A DNA stretch of 21,576 nucleotides, taken from the NCBI GenBank assembly GCA_964529715.1, contig CAZGXI010000054.1, forward strand, positions 1-21,576, given 5' to 3'. Under the pieces are notes generated by a model that saw only the letters and a list, made by a program, of their open reading frames with translations, did not search any database and was not told the DNA's origin. The stretch is from CAZGXI01 sp964529715 (GTDB taxonomy: Bacteria > Chloroflexota > Anaerolineae > Aggregatilineales > Ch27). Every line of letters begins with the position of its first letter. The stretch's first letter is position 1. Position numbers and translations under genes: made by a program. This document shows positions 7,437-15,601 of this stretch, in pieces.

Positions 7437-8207
7437 ATGGGCCGTCTTGTAATCCTGGGGACGGCGGCGGTTGTCCCCGATGCTAATCATGACAATACCC
7501 ACATGGTGTTAGAAGGGGCGGATGGCGCGATCCTCATCGACTGTGCTTCCAACCCGGTTGGGCGCTTGCAGCGAGTGGGAATCCATTACAACGCCCTGAC
7601 CGACCTGATCCTCACCCATTTTCATCCCGATCACGTCTACGGTGTGCCGATTCTGCTCAACAACATGTGGCTGCTGGGACGCCAGAAGCCATTGCGGGTT
7701 TATGGGCTGAATCACTGTCTGACGCGCGTGGAAGAAACCATGCAGTTCCATTCGTGGAATGAGTGGCCGGATTTCTTCCCTGTGTCGTTTTACCCGCTGC
7801 TGGAGCGAAGTAACCAGTTTGTGCTGGAAAACAGCGATTTTCGCATTACGTCCTGGACGGTGCACCACTACGTGCCAACGATTGGCCTGCGCATCGAAAA
7901 CAAGCAGACCGGCTTCGTGACGGCCTATACCTGCGACACAGCCCCAACGTCCAGTCTACTTGAACTCTGTCAGGGGGCCGATCTGCTGATCCATGAGGCG
8001 GCAGGGGAAGAGCCACTGGGCCATTCGAGCGCGCGGCAGGCGGGCGAGACGGCTACCAGGACCGGGGCCAAACGGTTGATCCTGATTCACTATCAGGTTT
8101 TCGGCAGGAATGGGCCGGTCGATCCGCGCCCGTTGGTGCGTGAGGCCCAGGAGACGTTCGCTGGGCCGGTACAGTTGGCCGAGGACTTCCAAATGTTCGA
8201 GGTTTGA
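7437..8207 (+). CDS. MBL-fold metallo-hydrolase, RNase Z-like
   Basis: This 256-aa cytosolic metallo-beta-lactamase-fold hydrolase has the metal-binding motif THFHPDH (60-66) and an early Asp in LIDCA (about 35). It also has a CDTAPT metal-bridging Asp, HEAAGE and GHSSA near residues 183-200, and a late His in LILIHYQ. The HEA and GHSSA blocks resemble the RNase Z/ElaC and arylsulfatase-like branch more than class B beta-lactamases. A tRNA 3'-processing role is possible but not established. The ATG at 7437 is chosen over 7419 because GAGGAG (7427-7432) lies just before it. It sits 64 bp after the permease gene on the same strand and is followed by a hairpin terminator. Confidence 0.85.
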   Translation: MGRLVILGTAAVVPDANHDNTHMVLEGADGAILIDCASNPVGRLQRVGIHYNALTDLILTHFHPDHVYGVPILLNNMWLLGRQKPLRVYGLNHCLTRVEETMQFHSWNEWPDFFPVSFYPLLERSNQFVLENSDFRITSWTVHHYVPTIGLRIENKQTGFVTAYTCDTAPTSSLLELCQGADLLIHEAAGEEPLGHSSARQAGETATRTGAKRLILIHYQVFGRNGPVDPRPLVREAQETFAGPVQLAEDFQMFEV

Positions 8208-8250
8208 CCGGCAAGCGTCTGGCCGCATTCTTGAGCCTGCGCAAAATGAA

Positions 8251-8287
8251 CAGGCCCGCTGTAGGATGGTGTTCCCCGGCGGGCCTG
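8251..8287. terminator. Hairpin terminator between convergent genes
   Basis: CAGGCCCGC (8251-8259) and GCGGGCCTG (8279-8287) form a perfect 9-bp stem with a 19-nt loop, followed on the plus strand by CTGGCTGTAATTTT. It lies in the 105-bp gap between the metallo-hydrolase gene (plus) and the 72-aa gene (minus), where it could end transcription from both sides. Confidence 0.6.
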
Positions 8288-8312
8288 CTGGCTGTAATTT
8301 TCAGAGAATCGG

Positions 8313-8531
8313 TCACTGCCCGGTCTCAGAGGTAACGGCCTCGAAAGGTTTTACGGTGGCATGTAAGAATTGAAAGTCGCCGCGCGGCGGCATGACCTCG
8401 TGAATCTCAACAATTTCAAAGGTGAGTTTGCCGATTTCGACGCGGTCGCCGACTTCGGGGCGCTTGATATGATTCATGATCCCGCCTGGGTGCTCGCCGC
8501 CCATTACCACATAGCTGACTTTGTAGATCAT
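8313..8531 (-). CDS. Small conserved-looking protein of unknown function (72 aa)
   Basis: No family is recognised. The protein is soluble, without signal peptide or membrane segment, and appears mostly beta-strand: MIYKVSYVVMGG, RPEVGDRVEIGKLTFEIVEIHEVMPP, FQFLHATVKP. The alternation of charged and aliphatic residues and the GDRVEIG turn suggest a small barrel-like fold. Coding status is supported by codon usage matching its neighbours, an AAGGTG ribosome-binding site about 9 bp upstream of the ATG, and its place 23 bp downstream of the cyclic-nucleotide-binding gene on the same strand. The tight pairing suggests the two proteins share a process. The function is unknown. Confidence 0.65.
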   Translation of the reverse strand: MIYKVSYVVMGGEHPGGIMNHIKRPEVGDRVEIGKLTFEIVEIHEVMPPRGDFQFLHATVKPFEAVTSETGQ

Positions 8532-8554
8532 GGGTTTTACACCTTTTTAAGCCC

Positions 8555-9022
8555 TTAACTGGACGCCGGGTTAAGATTACGGTGGCGCAGCTTGAAGGAA
8601 ATGTCGCTTGCCAGGTTGCGCATCACCATATAGCCAATCGCGGTATCGGCGGCGCACAACTGGTTGAAGTCTTCGCGCTTGATCGTGTCGATAATGGCGT
8701 TGTTGCTGACGCAGCGAATGGTGGCCGACCGCTTGCCATAGTCAATCAGCGCCATCTCGCCAAAAATCTGTCCGCGTCCCAGATAGACTGCCGAGCGGGC
8801 GGTCTCCGGGTCATCACCGATGGTCACTTCGACTTGGCCCTCACGGATGATGTAAAGCTGGTCGCCTTCGTCACCCTGGGCGAAGATGATCTCACTGTCT
8901 TTGTACATCACCGGGCGGCTGATCGCAGCCAGACGCCGCAATTGCGCGTCATTGAGACCTGCAAACAGCTCTACACCCTTGAGCAGCTCGATTAATTCCA
9001 CCTCAGTTCCTTCTGGTGACAT
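8555..9022 (-). CDS. Stand-alone cyclic nucleotide-binding domain protein
   Basis: This 155-aa protein is one CRP/FNR-type cyclic nucleotide-binding domain. After a short helix (ELLKGVELFAGLNDAQLRRLA) it has the beta-roll (EIIFAQGDEGDQLYIIREGQVEVTI) and the phosphate-binding cassette FGEMALIDYGKRSATI. The cassette carries the G-E and R residues that contact cyclic nucleotide. There is no DNA-binding helix-turn-helix after the domain, so it is not a normal CRP regulator. It may sense cAMP or cGMP and act through a protein partner. The 72-aa gene follows 23 bp downstream. The ATG at 9022 has AGGA about 9 bp upstream. It is divergent from the aldo/keto reductase gene. Confidence 0.9.
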   Translation of the reverse strand: MSPEGTEVELIELLKGVELFAGLNDAQLRRLAAISRPVMYKDSEIIFAQGDEGDQLYIIREGQVEVTIGDDPETARSAVYLGRGQIFGEMALIDYGKRSATIRCVSNNAIIDTIKREDFNQLCAADTAIGYMVMRNLASDISFKLRHRNLNPASS

Positions 9023-9280
9023 TGTTGACGTCCTGTCGGTCTACACTGTCCACCAAGGGGGACAGCAGTGAGCTATCGTCTGGCCGTCTATCTTGCCTCG
9101 TTTAAGGGCATTGTACTCCCTTCCCAGATGTTGGACAAGCGCACAACGGTTTGCATCGGGTTCGGATTGCGGTAGCAAAAAGACTCAGGAACAGGGTAAG
9201 CTAGGGTTACGTCTGTGACACTGCCGGTTCCTGGCGGGAATGGGCAGGAATTTTTGACCGAAGATCGCACGGAGGGCCGC
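9023..9280. other. Divergent intergenic region with an imperfect hairpin
   Basis: This region must hold the promoters of the cyclic-nucleotide-binding gene (left) and the aldo/keto reductase (right), but no convincing -35/-10 pair was found. CTGTCC (9046-9051) pairs with GGACAG (9060-9065), extended by CAC/GTG after a 2-nt bulge (9044-9070). This lies in the presumed 5' leader of the minus-strand pair and could be an operator or RNA hairpin. Confidence 0.35.
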
Positions 9281-10261
9281 ATGGAATATCGGAATCTGGG
9301 CCGAACCGGGCTGAAGGTCAGCGAGCTATGTCTGGGCACGATGACCTTCCGCTGGACCTGTACCGAAGAGCAGGCTTACCAGATGTTGGACCATGCCTGG
9401 GACGCCGGGATCAATTTTATCGACACGGCAGATATTTACAGCACCTGGGCACCGGGCAACCCCGGCGGTGTGGCCGAGGAGATCATCGGCAACTGGCTCA
9501 AGACCAAGCCGCGCGACCAGGTGGTGATTGCAACCAAAGTGCGTGGGCGGATGTGGGACGGGCCAAACGGCGAAGGGCTGAGCCGCCAGCACATCACCCT
9601 GGCTGTCGAGCACAGCCTGCGGCGTCTTCAAATTGAAACCATTGATCTTTACCAGACTCACTGGCCGGACTGGGACACGCCACTGGAGGAAACATTGCGC
9701 GCGTTGGATGATCTGGTCTCTGCCGGCAAGGTCCGCTACATCGGAGCCAGCAATCACCCGGCCTGGTTATTGACCAAAGCCTTGTGGATCAGCGACAAAT
9801 ACGGCCTGGCTCGCTACGACTCGATTCAGCCGCACTATCATCTGTTGAACCGGCGCGAAGTCGAGCCGGACTTGGCGGCCCTATGTCTGGATCAGGGCCT
9901 CGGCGTCATCCCCTATAGCCCTCTGGCTGGCGGATTCCTAACCGGCAAATATACGCGCGATGACATTCCGAAAGGATCACGTGGCGAGACGAGTGAGCGC
10001 ATCCGGGCTTATCTGACCGAAGAAAACCTGGCTATTGTCGAAGTGCTGCGCGACATGGGGCGGCAGCGCGGCAAGACCCCGGCGCAAATGGCCCTGGGCT
10101 GGCTGTTGACCTTGCCGTTCGTCACCTCGTGTATTGTCGGCGCCAACACGGTTGAGCAGTTGGGCGAGTCGCTGGGGGCGGCAGGGCTGCGGCTGAGTGA
10201 AGACGAGATGCGCCGCTTAGACGACGCGACCGGCGTGGACCGCAACTGGTTCGGCAGATAG
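9281..10261 (+). CDS. Aldo/keto reductase
   Basis: This 326-aa NADPH-type oxidoreductase of the aldo/keto reductase superfamily reduces carbonyl substrates; the true substrate is unknown. The catalytic tetrad is visible: D48 (FIDTAD), Y53 (DIYS), K86 (IATKV) and H127 (YQTHWPDWDTP). The phosphate-binding end of the barrel appears as IPYSPLAGGFLTGKY and CIVGANTVEQL. The domain covers the whole protein and resembles the YghZ/Tas-like AKR branch. The ATG at 9281 with GGAGG 6 bp upstream is preferred over the GTG at 9215, which lacks a ribosome-binding site and adds 22 non-conserved residues. The gene appears monocistronic and is followed by a palindrome-rich gap. Confidence 0.93.
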   Translation: MEYRNLGRTGLKVSELCLGTMTFRWTCTEEQAYQMLDHAWDAGINFIDTADIYSTWAPGNPGGVAEEIIGNWLKTKPRDQVVIATKVRGRMWDGPNGEGLSRQHITLAVEHSLRRLQIETIDLYQTHWPDWDTPLEETLRALDDLVSAGKVRYIGASNHPAWLLTKALWISDKYGLARYDSIQPHYHLLNRREVEPDLAALCLDQGLGVIPYSPLAGGFLTGKYTRDDIPKGSRGETSERIRAYLTEENLAIVEVLRDMGRQRGKTPAQMALGWLLTLPFVTSCIVGANTVEQLGESLGAAGLRLSEDEMRRLDDATGVDRNWFGR

Positions 10262-10288
10262 GTCGTTCGTGGTTGGCGACAAGCCTTG

Positions 10289-10338
10289 AGCTGTTAGCCG
10301 CAAGCAAGTAAAGCCTGCGGCCTCTTGAGCTAACAGCT
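10289..10338. repeat. Long intergenic hairpin downstream of the reductase
   Basis: AGCTGTTAG (10289-10297) and CTAACAGCT (10330-10338) form a perfect 9-bp stem. Inside it CCGCA (10298-10302) pairs with TGCGG (10316-10320). It lies 28 bp after the reductase stop and may end its transcript, though no T-run follows. The sequence style resembles dispersed intergenic palindromes. Confidence 0.6.
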
Positions 10339-10374
10339 AACCCAATGTGCCAGTTTCGAGCGTGTCTGTCCCGG

Positions 10375-10505
10375 TCGCCAGGGGCAAACTCCCTGGCGAA
10401 GTCCGCAAAGTCCACTGAAGCGGACAAAAACGCAGGTCGGGGCAGCGGCTGTCAGTCCACTTCAATGGACTTTACATCCGTCGCCGGGGACCTGAGTCCC
10501 CGGCG
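10375..10505. repeat. Composite inverted repeat (A-B-B'-A') in intergenic gap
   Basis: Two strong hairpins flank two short palindromic units in mirror order. Hairpin A is TCGCCAGGG (10375-10383) with CCCTGGCGA (10391-10399), a perfect 9-bp stem. Unit B is GTCCACTGAAGCGGAC (10410-10425). Unit B' is GTCCACTTCAATGGAC (10455-10470), whose reverse complement matches B at 14 of 16 bases. Hairpin A' is CGCCGGGGAC (10482-10491) with GTCCCCGGCG (10496-10505), a perfect 10-bp stem with a CTGA loop. A-to-B spacing is 10 bp and B'-to-A' 11 bp, and AAAGTCCA recurs in both halves. GCAGGT (10433-10438) and ACCTGC (10512-10517) add a further inverted pair. No ORF covers it. Confidence 0.7.
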
Positions 10506-10556
10506 TTCAAAACCTGCACAGGAGGCCTGCGGATCGTCGAACGCAAGCCACTAGTC

Positions 10557-11207
10557 CTATTCCAAAGAACGCTGTACGTGGCTGAGAAACTCAGCGCGGG
10601 TCTTGTCGTTGTCACGGAATTGCCCCAGCAGGGCGCTCGTGACCATGCGGGCGTCGGCCTTTTTCACGCCGCGCATTGTCGAGCACATGTGTGTTCCTTC
10701 CACTACCACACCGACTCCCAGTGGGTTCAACACGTCCATCAGGAAGCTGGCGATCTGCTGCGTCATGCGTTCCTGCACCTGGAGTCGGCGCGCGAACATA
10801 TCTACGATGCGCGGAATCTTGGAGAGACCGATGACCTTGCCGTTGGGGATGTAGGCAACGTGGGCATGGCCGATAAAGGGCAGCATGTGATGTTCGCACA
10901 TCGAATAGAATTCGATGTTCTTGACCAGCACCATTTCCTGATAATCCACGTCGAACACGGCGCCGTTGATCAGTTTCTCCGGGTCGGTGGTGTAGCCGGA
11001 GAGCAGCTCTCCGTACATGCGGGCCACACGTTCCGGCGTCTTGAGCAGGCCGTCGCGGTCGGGGTTTTCGCCGACGCCGAGCAAAATGTTACGGACAGCG
11101 TCCTCAATCGCCGGGTTATCATATGTCAGGTAGGGATTCAGCTCATAGGCTTCCAACAGACTGTTTGTACCTACCTCGAATTTGGCAAAATCGGTCGTCG
11201 TTGTCAC
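10557..11207 (-). CDS. folE: GTP cyclohydrolase I (type IA)
   Basis: The enzyme converts GTP to 7,8-dihydroneopterin triphosphate, the first step of tetrahydrofolate synthesis. The 216-aa sequence has the expected core: ENPDRDGLLKTPERVARMY (48-66), then the zinc and catalytic residues C104, H106 and H107 (CEHHMLPF), and H173 with C175 (GTHMCSTMRG). Presence of all three zinc ligands indicates the zinc-dependent FolE1 type. The start is GTG at 11207 with GGAGAG about 8 bp upstream. It diverges from folB-folK, which act later in the same pathway, across a 114-bp gap. Confidence 0.97.
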   Translation of the reverse strand: MTTTTDFAKFEVGTNSLLEAYELNPYLTYDNPAIEDAVRNILLGVGENPDRDGLLKTPERVARMYGELLSGYTTDPEKLINGAVFDVDYQEMVLVKNIEFYSMCEHHMLPFIGHAHVAYIPNGKVIGLSKIPRIVDMFARRLQVQERMTQQIASFLMDVLNPLGVGVVVEGTHMCSTMRGVKKADARMVTSALLGQFRDNDKTRAEFLSHVQRSLE

Positions 11208-11233
11208 GGTTTATCTCTCCAAAAACTGTACAC

Positions 11234-11263
11234 TTGACGAGTTTGTGTCTACCTCAGTACAAT
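11234..11263 (+). promoter_or_regulatory. Candidate sigma-70-type promoter for folB-folK
   Basis: TTGACG (11234-11239) and TACAAT (11258-11263) are separated by 18 bp in the divergent gap. Each matches the consensus at 5 of 6 positions. Transcription would start near 11270, about 50 bp before the folB start codon. Confidence 0.55.
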
Positions 11264-11321
11264 ACCATAGATGCGCCATCTTGTGAAGTTCTTTCGTTGA
11301 CTCTCACGGAGTTTTAAAGAA

Positions 11322-11684
11322 GTGGATCACATTGTTATTCAAAACCTCCGCCTGCGTTGCTTTATCGGGTTCAGCGAGCACGAACTGCGCGACAGGCAGG
11401 ATGTGGTTATTACCATGACGCTCTATGCCGACCTGCGCAAAGGTGGCACCAGCGACGACCCCGACGATCTCCTCAACTACCGCACGGTCAATAAGGCCGT
11501 GATCGCCCACGTTGAGGCGTCTCATTACAAGACGCTCGAAGCACTGGCGACGAACATTGCCCGCGTCGCAGTGGTGGACTGCGGAGTGCCGAGAATTCGG
11601 GTGGAAGTGTTCAAGCCGGGGGCGCTACGCTTTGCTGATACCGTCGGGGTGATCATTGAGCGTGGGCTGGAGGATTTCGCATGA
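11322..11684 (+). CDS. folB: Dihydroneopterin aldolase
   Basis: FolB cleaves 7,8-dihydroneopterin to 6-hydroxymethyl-dihydropterin and glycolaldehyde in folate synthesis. The 120-aa length is typical. Recognisable blocks are LRCFIGFSEHELRDRQDVVI near the N-terminus (with the conserved acidic residue of the GxxxxER-like turn), LLNYRTVNKAV (50-60), TLEALA (71-76) and VEVFKPGALRFADTVGVIIER, which holds the catalytic Lys (K98). The start is GTG at 11322, with GGAG about 10 bp upstream. The stop overlaps the folK start by 4 bp (ATGA, 11681-11684), so the two genes are translationally coupled. Confidence 0.94.
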   Translation: MDHIVIQNLRLRCFIGFSEHELRDRQDVVITMTLYADLRKGGTSDDPDDLLNYRTVNKAVIAHVEASHYKTLEALATNIARVAVVDCGVPRIRVEVFKPGALRFADTVGVIIERGLEDFA

Positions 11685-12190
11685 GTCAACTGCACCGGGT
11701 CTTTGTGGTCCTGGGCTCAAACATCGCGCCAGAAGTCAATCTGCCTGCCTGCGTCGCTTTGTTGCGGGAACGGTGCAGGGTGCGCGCCGTGTCGCCGGTT
11801 TATGAGACCGCGCCGGTGGGCGACACCGAACAGGCGAATTTCCTCAACGCGGCGGTGCTGCTGGAAACCGCCTTGCCCCCAGACGAATTCCGGCGGCAGG
11901 TGATCGTCCCGATTGAGCAGCAGTTAGGGCGAAAGCGCGATCCGGCCAACAAAAATGCCCCGCGCACGATTGACCTGGACATCGCCCTGTGGGACGCGGG
12001 GAGTTTTGATTACGGGGAAAAACCCTGGCATGTGCCGGACGAGAACATCACCCGGTTTATTCACGTCGCGCGCCCGCTGGCCGACCTCGTGCCGGGGTAC
12101 GTGCATCCCGAAGATGGGCGCACGCTGGCGGAAATCGCTGCCTCTCTACCTGTCGGCGGAATCGCCCGGCGCGACGACCTGATGTTTTAG
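11681..12190 (+). CDS. folK: 2-amino-4-hydroxy-6-hydroxymethyldihydropteridine pyrophosphokinase
   Basis: FolK (HPPK) transfers pyrophosphate from ATP to 6-hydroxymethyl-dihydropterin, the step after FolB. The 169-aa protein has VVLGSNIAPEVNL at the N-terminus, SPVYETAPVG (38-47), FLNAAVLLET (54-63) and the signature APRTIDLDIALWD, in which D98 and D100 bind magnesium. The ATG lies within the folB stop overlap. No folP (dihydropteroate synthase) is in the window, so it must be elsewhere. The stop codon overlaps that of the convergent trpA gene by 4 bp (12187-12190), leaving no intergenic DNA between the operons. Confidence 0.95.
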   Translation: MSQLHRVFVVLGSNIAPEVNLPACVALLRERCRVRAVSPVYETAPVGDTEQANFLNAAVLLETALPPDEFRRQVIVPIEQQLGRKRDPANKNAPRTIDLDIALWDAGSFDYGEKPWHVPDENITRFIHVARPLADLVPGYVHPEDGRTLAEIAASLPVGGIARRDDLMF

Positions 12191-13008
12191 CCGGCGCTTT
12201 CCAACGCCGCGCGCAGATTGGAAGCCAGCGCCCGCACCGCCTCAACGCCCTGTGCGCCGGCCTTCACCAGCGCGCTGCCGACGATGAAGCCGTCTACCAG
12301 GCCGTTCATCGACCTGGCCTGTTCGGGCGTGCTGATGCCAAAGCCCAGCACCAACGGCCTATCCGTCTGCGCGCGCACACGGGCGATGAAATCGGCCAGG
12401 TCTGGGGGAAGCTCCGTGCGCGCCCCGGTGACGCCCGTCACCGAGACGACGTAGATGAACCCGGTCGCCTGCTGCGCCGCCAGCGCGATCCGCTGGGCGT
12501 TGCTGGTCGGCGCGAGGAAGAACACCAGCGCCAGGCCCGCGCGTGCGCAGGCCGGCGCGAACAGGGCTGCCTCTTCTGGCGGCAGGTCTGGCACGATCAA
12601 CCCATCGGCCCCGGCGGCTTTCGCATCTTGTACGAAGGCTTCCGGCCTATAAGCCAGCAGTGGGTTGAGGTAACTCATCAGCAGCAGCGGCTGACGGACG
12701 CCGCGCGCGCGGAGTTGCCGGATGGCCTCCAGGCATCTGCGCACCGTGACGCCGTTTTGCAGCGCGACCTGCGACGCTGCCTGGATGGTCGGGCCGTCGG
12801 CCAGTGGATCGCTGAACGGCACGCCGATCTCGAAGCCGTCCACGCCTGCCTCGGCCATCGCTGCAATCGCGTCCAGCGATGTGTCGTAGTCGGGATAGCC
12901 GACGGGAAAATAGGGCAAAAAGGCGGCGCGGTTCGCCGCTTTGGCCCTAGCAAACATGGTGTCAATCGCGTTGAGGCCGCTCTGGGTAACGTCCGATTTG
13001 CCCATCAT
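12187..13008 (-). CDS. trpA: Tryptophan synthase alpha chain
   Basis: TrpA cleaves indole-3-glycerol phosphate to indole and glyceraldehyde-3-phosphate and channels indole to TrpB. The 273-aa protein contains catalytic E60 and D71 in FEIGVPFSDPLADGPTIQ, the LMSYLNPLLAY block, VPDLPPEE (with a conserved Asp), YVVSVTGVTGAR and the phosphate-binding GFGIST. It is the last gene of the trp operon. Its ATG overlaps the TGA of the Uma2-like gene (ATGA, 13005-13008), so translation is coupled to it. A second ATG follows immediately at 13005. It ends tail-to-tail with folK. Confidence 0.97.
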   Translation of the reverse strand: MMGKSDVTQSGLNAIDTMFARAKAANRAAFLPYFPVGYPDYDTSLDAIAAMAEAGVDGFEIGVPFSDPLADGPTIQAASQVALQNGVTVRRCLEAIRQLRARGVRQPLLLMSYLNPLLAYRPEAFVQDAKAAGADGLIVPDLPPEEAALFAPACARAGLALVFFLAPTSNAQRIALAAQQATGFIYVVSVTGVTGARTELPPDLADFIARVRAQTDRPLVLGFGISTPEQARSMNGLVDGFIVGSALVKAGAQGVEAVRALASNLRAALESAG

Positions 13009-13571
13009 CCGAACAGCTTTCCTGTTTCAACTGCCTGCCCGCCCAACACGGGAGAGGTAAAGGTATCTTTCGGTTCGTAAAGCCCCTGTCGCACGAAACG
13101 CCCTTCACTCAGCACGTACACCTCGACGAACTGCGCTTCTGGGGCCGGTTCAACCAGCCAGTATTCTCGAACACCGTGCTTTTCGTAGAGCGTAGACTTG
13201 ACTCCTCGGTCGTGGCGGGCCGTGCCCGGCGAGAGGATTTCTACCACCAGATCGGGCGCGCCGCGCTAGCGGCGGTTGCTCCCGATCTGGCAGTTGCTCC
13301 CTTCGCTGCCCGCCCAGAACACGTCCGGCTGTACCACATTCCGCTTATCCAGGTAAACATCACTTGGCACAATCTGTACCCGCCCTGACGGTATCAATTG
13401 CTTCAGGTAGATCGCAACCGCTAATGCTGCGTCCTGATGCTCTGGGGCCGGAGCGGGACTCATGATCAATTCCCCTCCAAGTAATTCCTGAATCTTATTC
13501 GTTTCCGGCAATTCGGAATACTGCTCCGCCGTCATACGCTCCTGCGCGCGTTCTGCTGCTGCGACTGCCAT
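13005..13571 (-). pseudogene. Uma2-family (PD-(D/E)XK-like) gene with an in-frame amber stop
   Basis: Two segments in one frame make a 188-aa Uma2/DUF820-like protein split by one TAG (plus-strand 13266-13268). The first segment (MAVAAAERAQERMTAEQYSEL...LLGGELIMSPAP...VVQPDVFW) gives the N-terminal half and the PD motif. The second (RGAPDLVVEILSPGTARHDRGVK...YEKHGVREYWLVEPAP) gives the E and K of the nuclease-like site and the GVxEYW block. Just before the stop, GGGAGCAAC occurs twice, 18 bp apart (GSNCQI/GSNRR). From memory of the family, the stop falls where a Trp is common, so TGG to TAG is a simple explanation. It starts 2 bp after the trpB stop and ends within the trpA start. The function of Uma2 proteins is poorly known. 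Confidence 0.8.
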
Positions 13572-13573
13572 GA

Positions 13574-14806
<1,233 letters not shown>

Positions 14807-14814
14807 GGCTATAT

Positions 14815-15489
14815 CTAGGTCTCTCGATCTGCCGCGCGCACGGCCAGGATAAAGGCCCGTATCTTTTCAGGATTCTTCTTGCCGGGCTGGTCAGCTGTTT
14901 CCACTCCGCTGGCAACATCCACGCCCCAGGGACGGATAGCCCGGACGTGCTCACCGACGTTGTCTGGTGTCAGACCGCCTGCCAGCATCAGGCGGGGAAC
15001 GCGGCTTTTGACCTCCAGGATAACATCCATAGGAACCGTCCCCCCGCTGCCGCCGTAAAGGTCCGGGTGATAGGCGTCCAGCAGCAGCGACGGCGCACGG
15101 CTTTCTTGGGGCGCATGTTGGAGGTAGTACTGCACGTCGTCTTTTGCCTCGGCCACGCTGCGTGGGCGAATGGCTTTGAAGCCCACACCCTTCAGGGCGC
15201 GCAGCATGTCGTCCGATTCGTCGCCGCTCAACTGGGCGTAATTCAGGCCGACTCGATCAAGGATGGACGAGATGTTGCTCACCAGCTCGTTGACGAACAC
15301 ACCCACTAACACCGGACAGGTTCCCCGCAGCCAACGGCGCACATCGTCACACAGCGTCTGCGCGGCCTCCGGGGGGATATAGCGCGGGCTTTTGCGGTAG
15401 AAATTAAAGCCCAGCATATCCGCCCCGGCCTGTGCAGCGATCAGGGCGTCTTCTAACGTGGTTATGCCGCAGATTTTGATCCGGGTCAT
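14815..15489 (-). CDS. trpF: Phosphoribosylanthranilate isomerase
   Basis: TrpF carries out the Amadori rearrangement of phosphoribosylanthranilate to the CdRP intermediate. The 224-aa single-domain barrel starts MTRIKICGIT with catalytic Cys7. It has GFNFYRKSPRYI (28-38), VGVFVN, LLLDAY with the catalytic Asp (D138), LMLAGGLTPDNV and the phosphate-binding GVDVASGVE. The ATG at 15489 is preceded by a weak AGCGGATGG site. A 112-bp gap separates it from the upstream dehydrogenase-family gene. That is the largest gap in the operon, so a secondary promoter is possible. Confidence 0.96.
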   Translation of the reverse strand: MTRIKICGITTLEDALIAAQAGADMLGFNFYRKSPRYIPPEAAQTLCDDVRRWLRGTCPVLVGVFVNELVSNISSILDRVGLNYAQLSGDESDDMLRALKGVGFKAIRPRSVAEAKDDVQYYLQHAPQESRAPSLLLDAYHPDLYGGSGGTVPMDVILEVKSRVPRLMLAGGLTPDNVGEHVRAIRPWGVDVASGVETADQPGKKNPEKIRAFILAVRAADRET

Positions 15490-15601
15490 TGTGCCATCCG
15501 CTTTCTGTCTTCAGCCATTCGTAGTCAGCCTTTGGGCAGTGGACCGCGTTTGGGGGCTGTGTAACCATCCCACGCGCTCTGCCCTCGCCGACGACCAACG
15601 G

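Noticed and set aside
6751..7452. 233-aa plus-strand frame within the permease gene
   Set aside because: Glycine- and arginine-rich out-of-frame reading of the permease gene; no family features.
10262..10556. CRISPR array in the palindrome-rich gap
   Set aside because: Repeats are not evenly spaced direct copies, spacers are absent, and units occur in inverted orientation.
13005..13247. Downstream half of the Uma2 frame as an independent 80-aa gene
   Set aside because: It begins inside a conserved Uma2 block (GAPDLVVEIL), is in the same frame as the upstream half, and lacks its own ribosome-binding site.
15404..15598. Small minus-strand frame (64 aa) in the gap between the dehydrogenase-like gene and trpF
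   Set aside because: It runs into trpF in another frame, has no ribosome-binding site and shows no conservation-like pattern.
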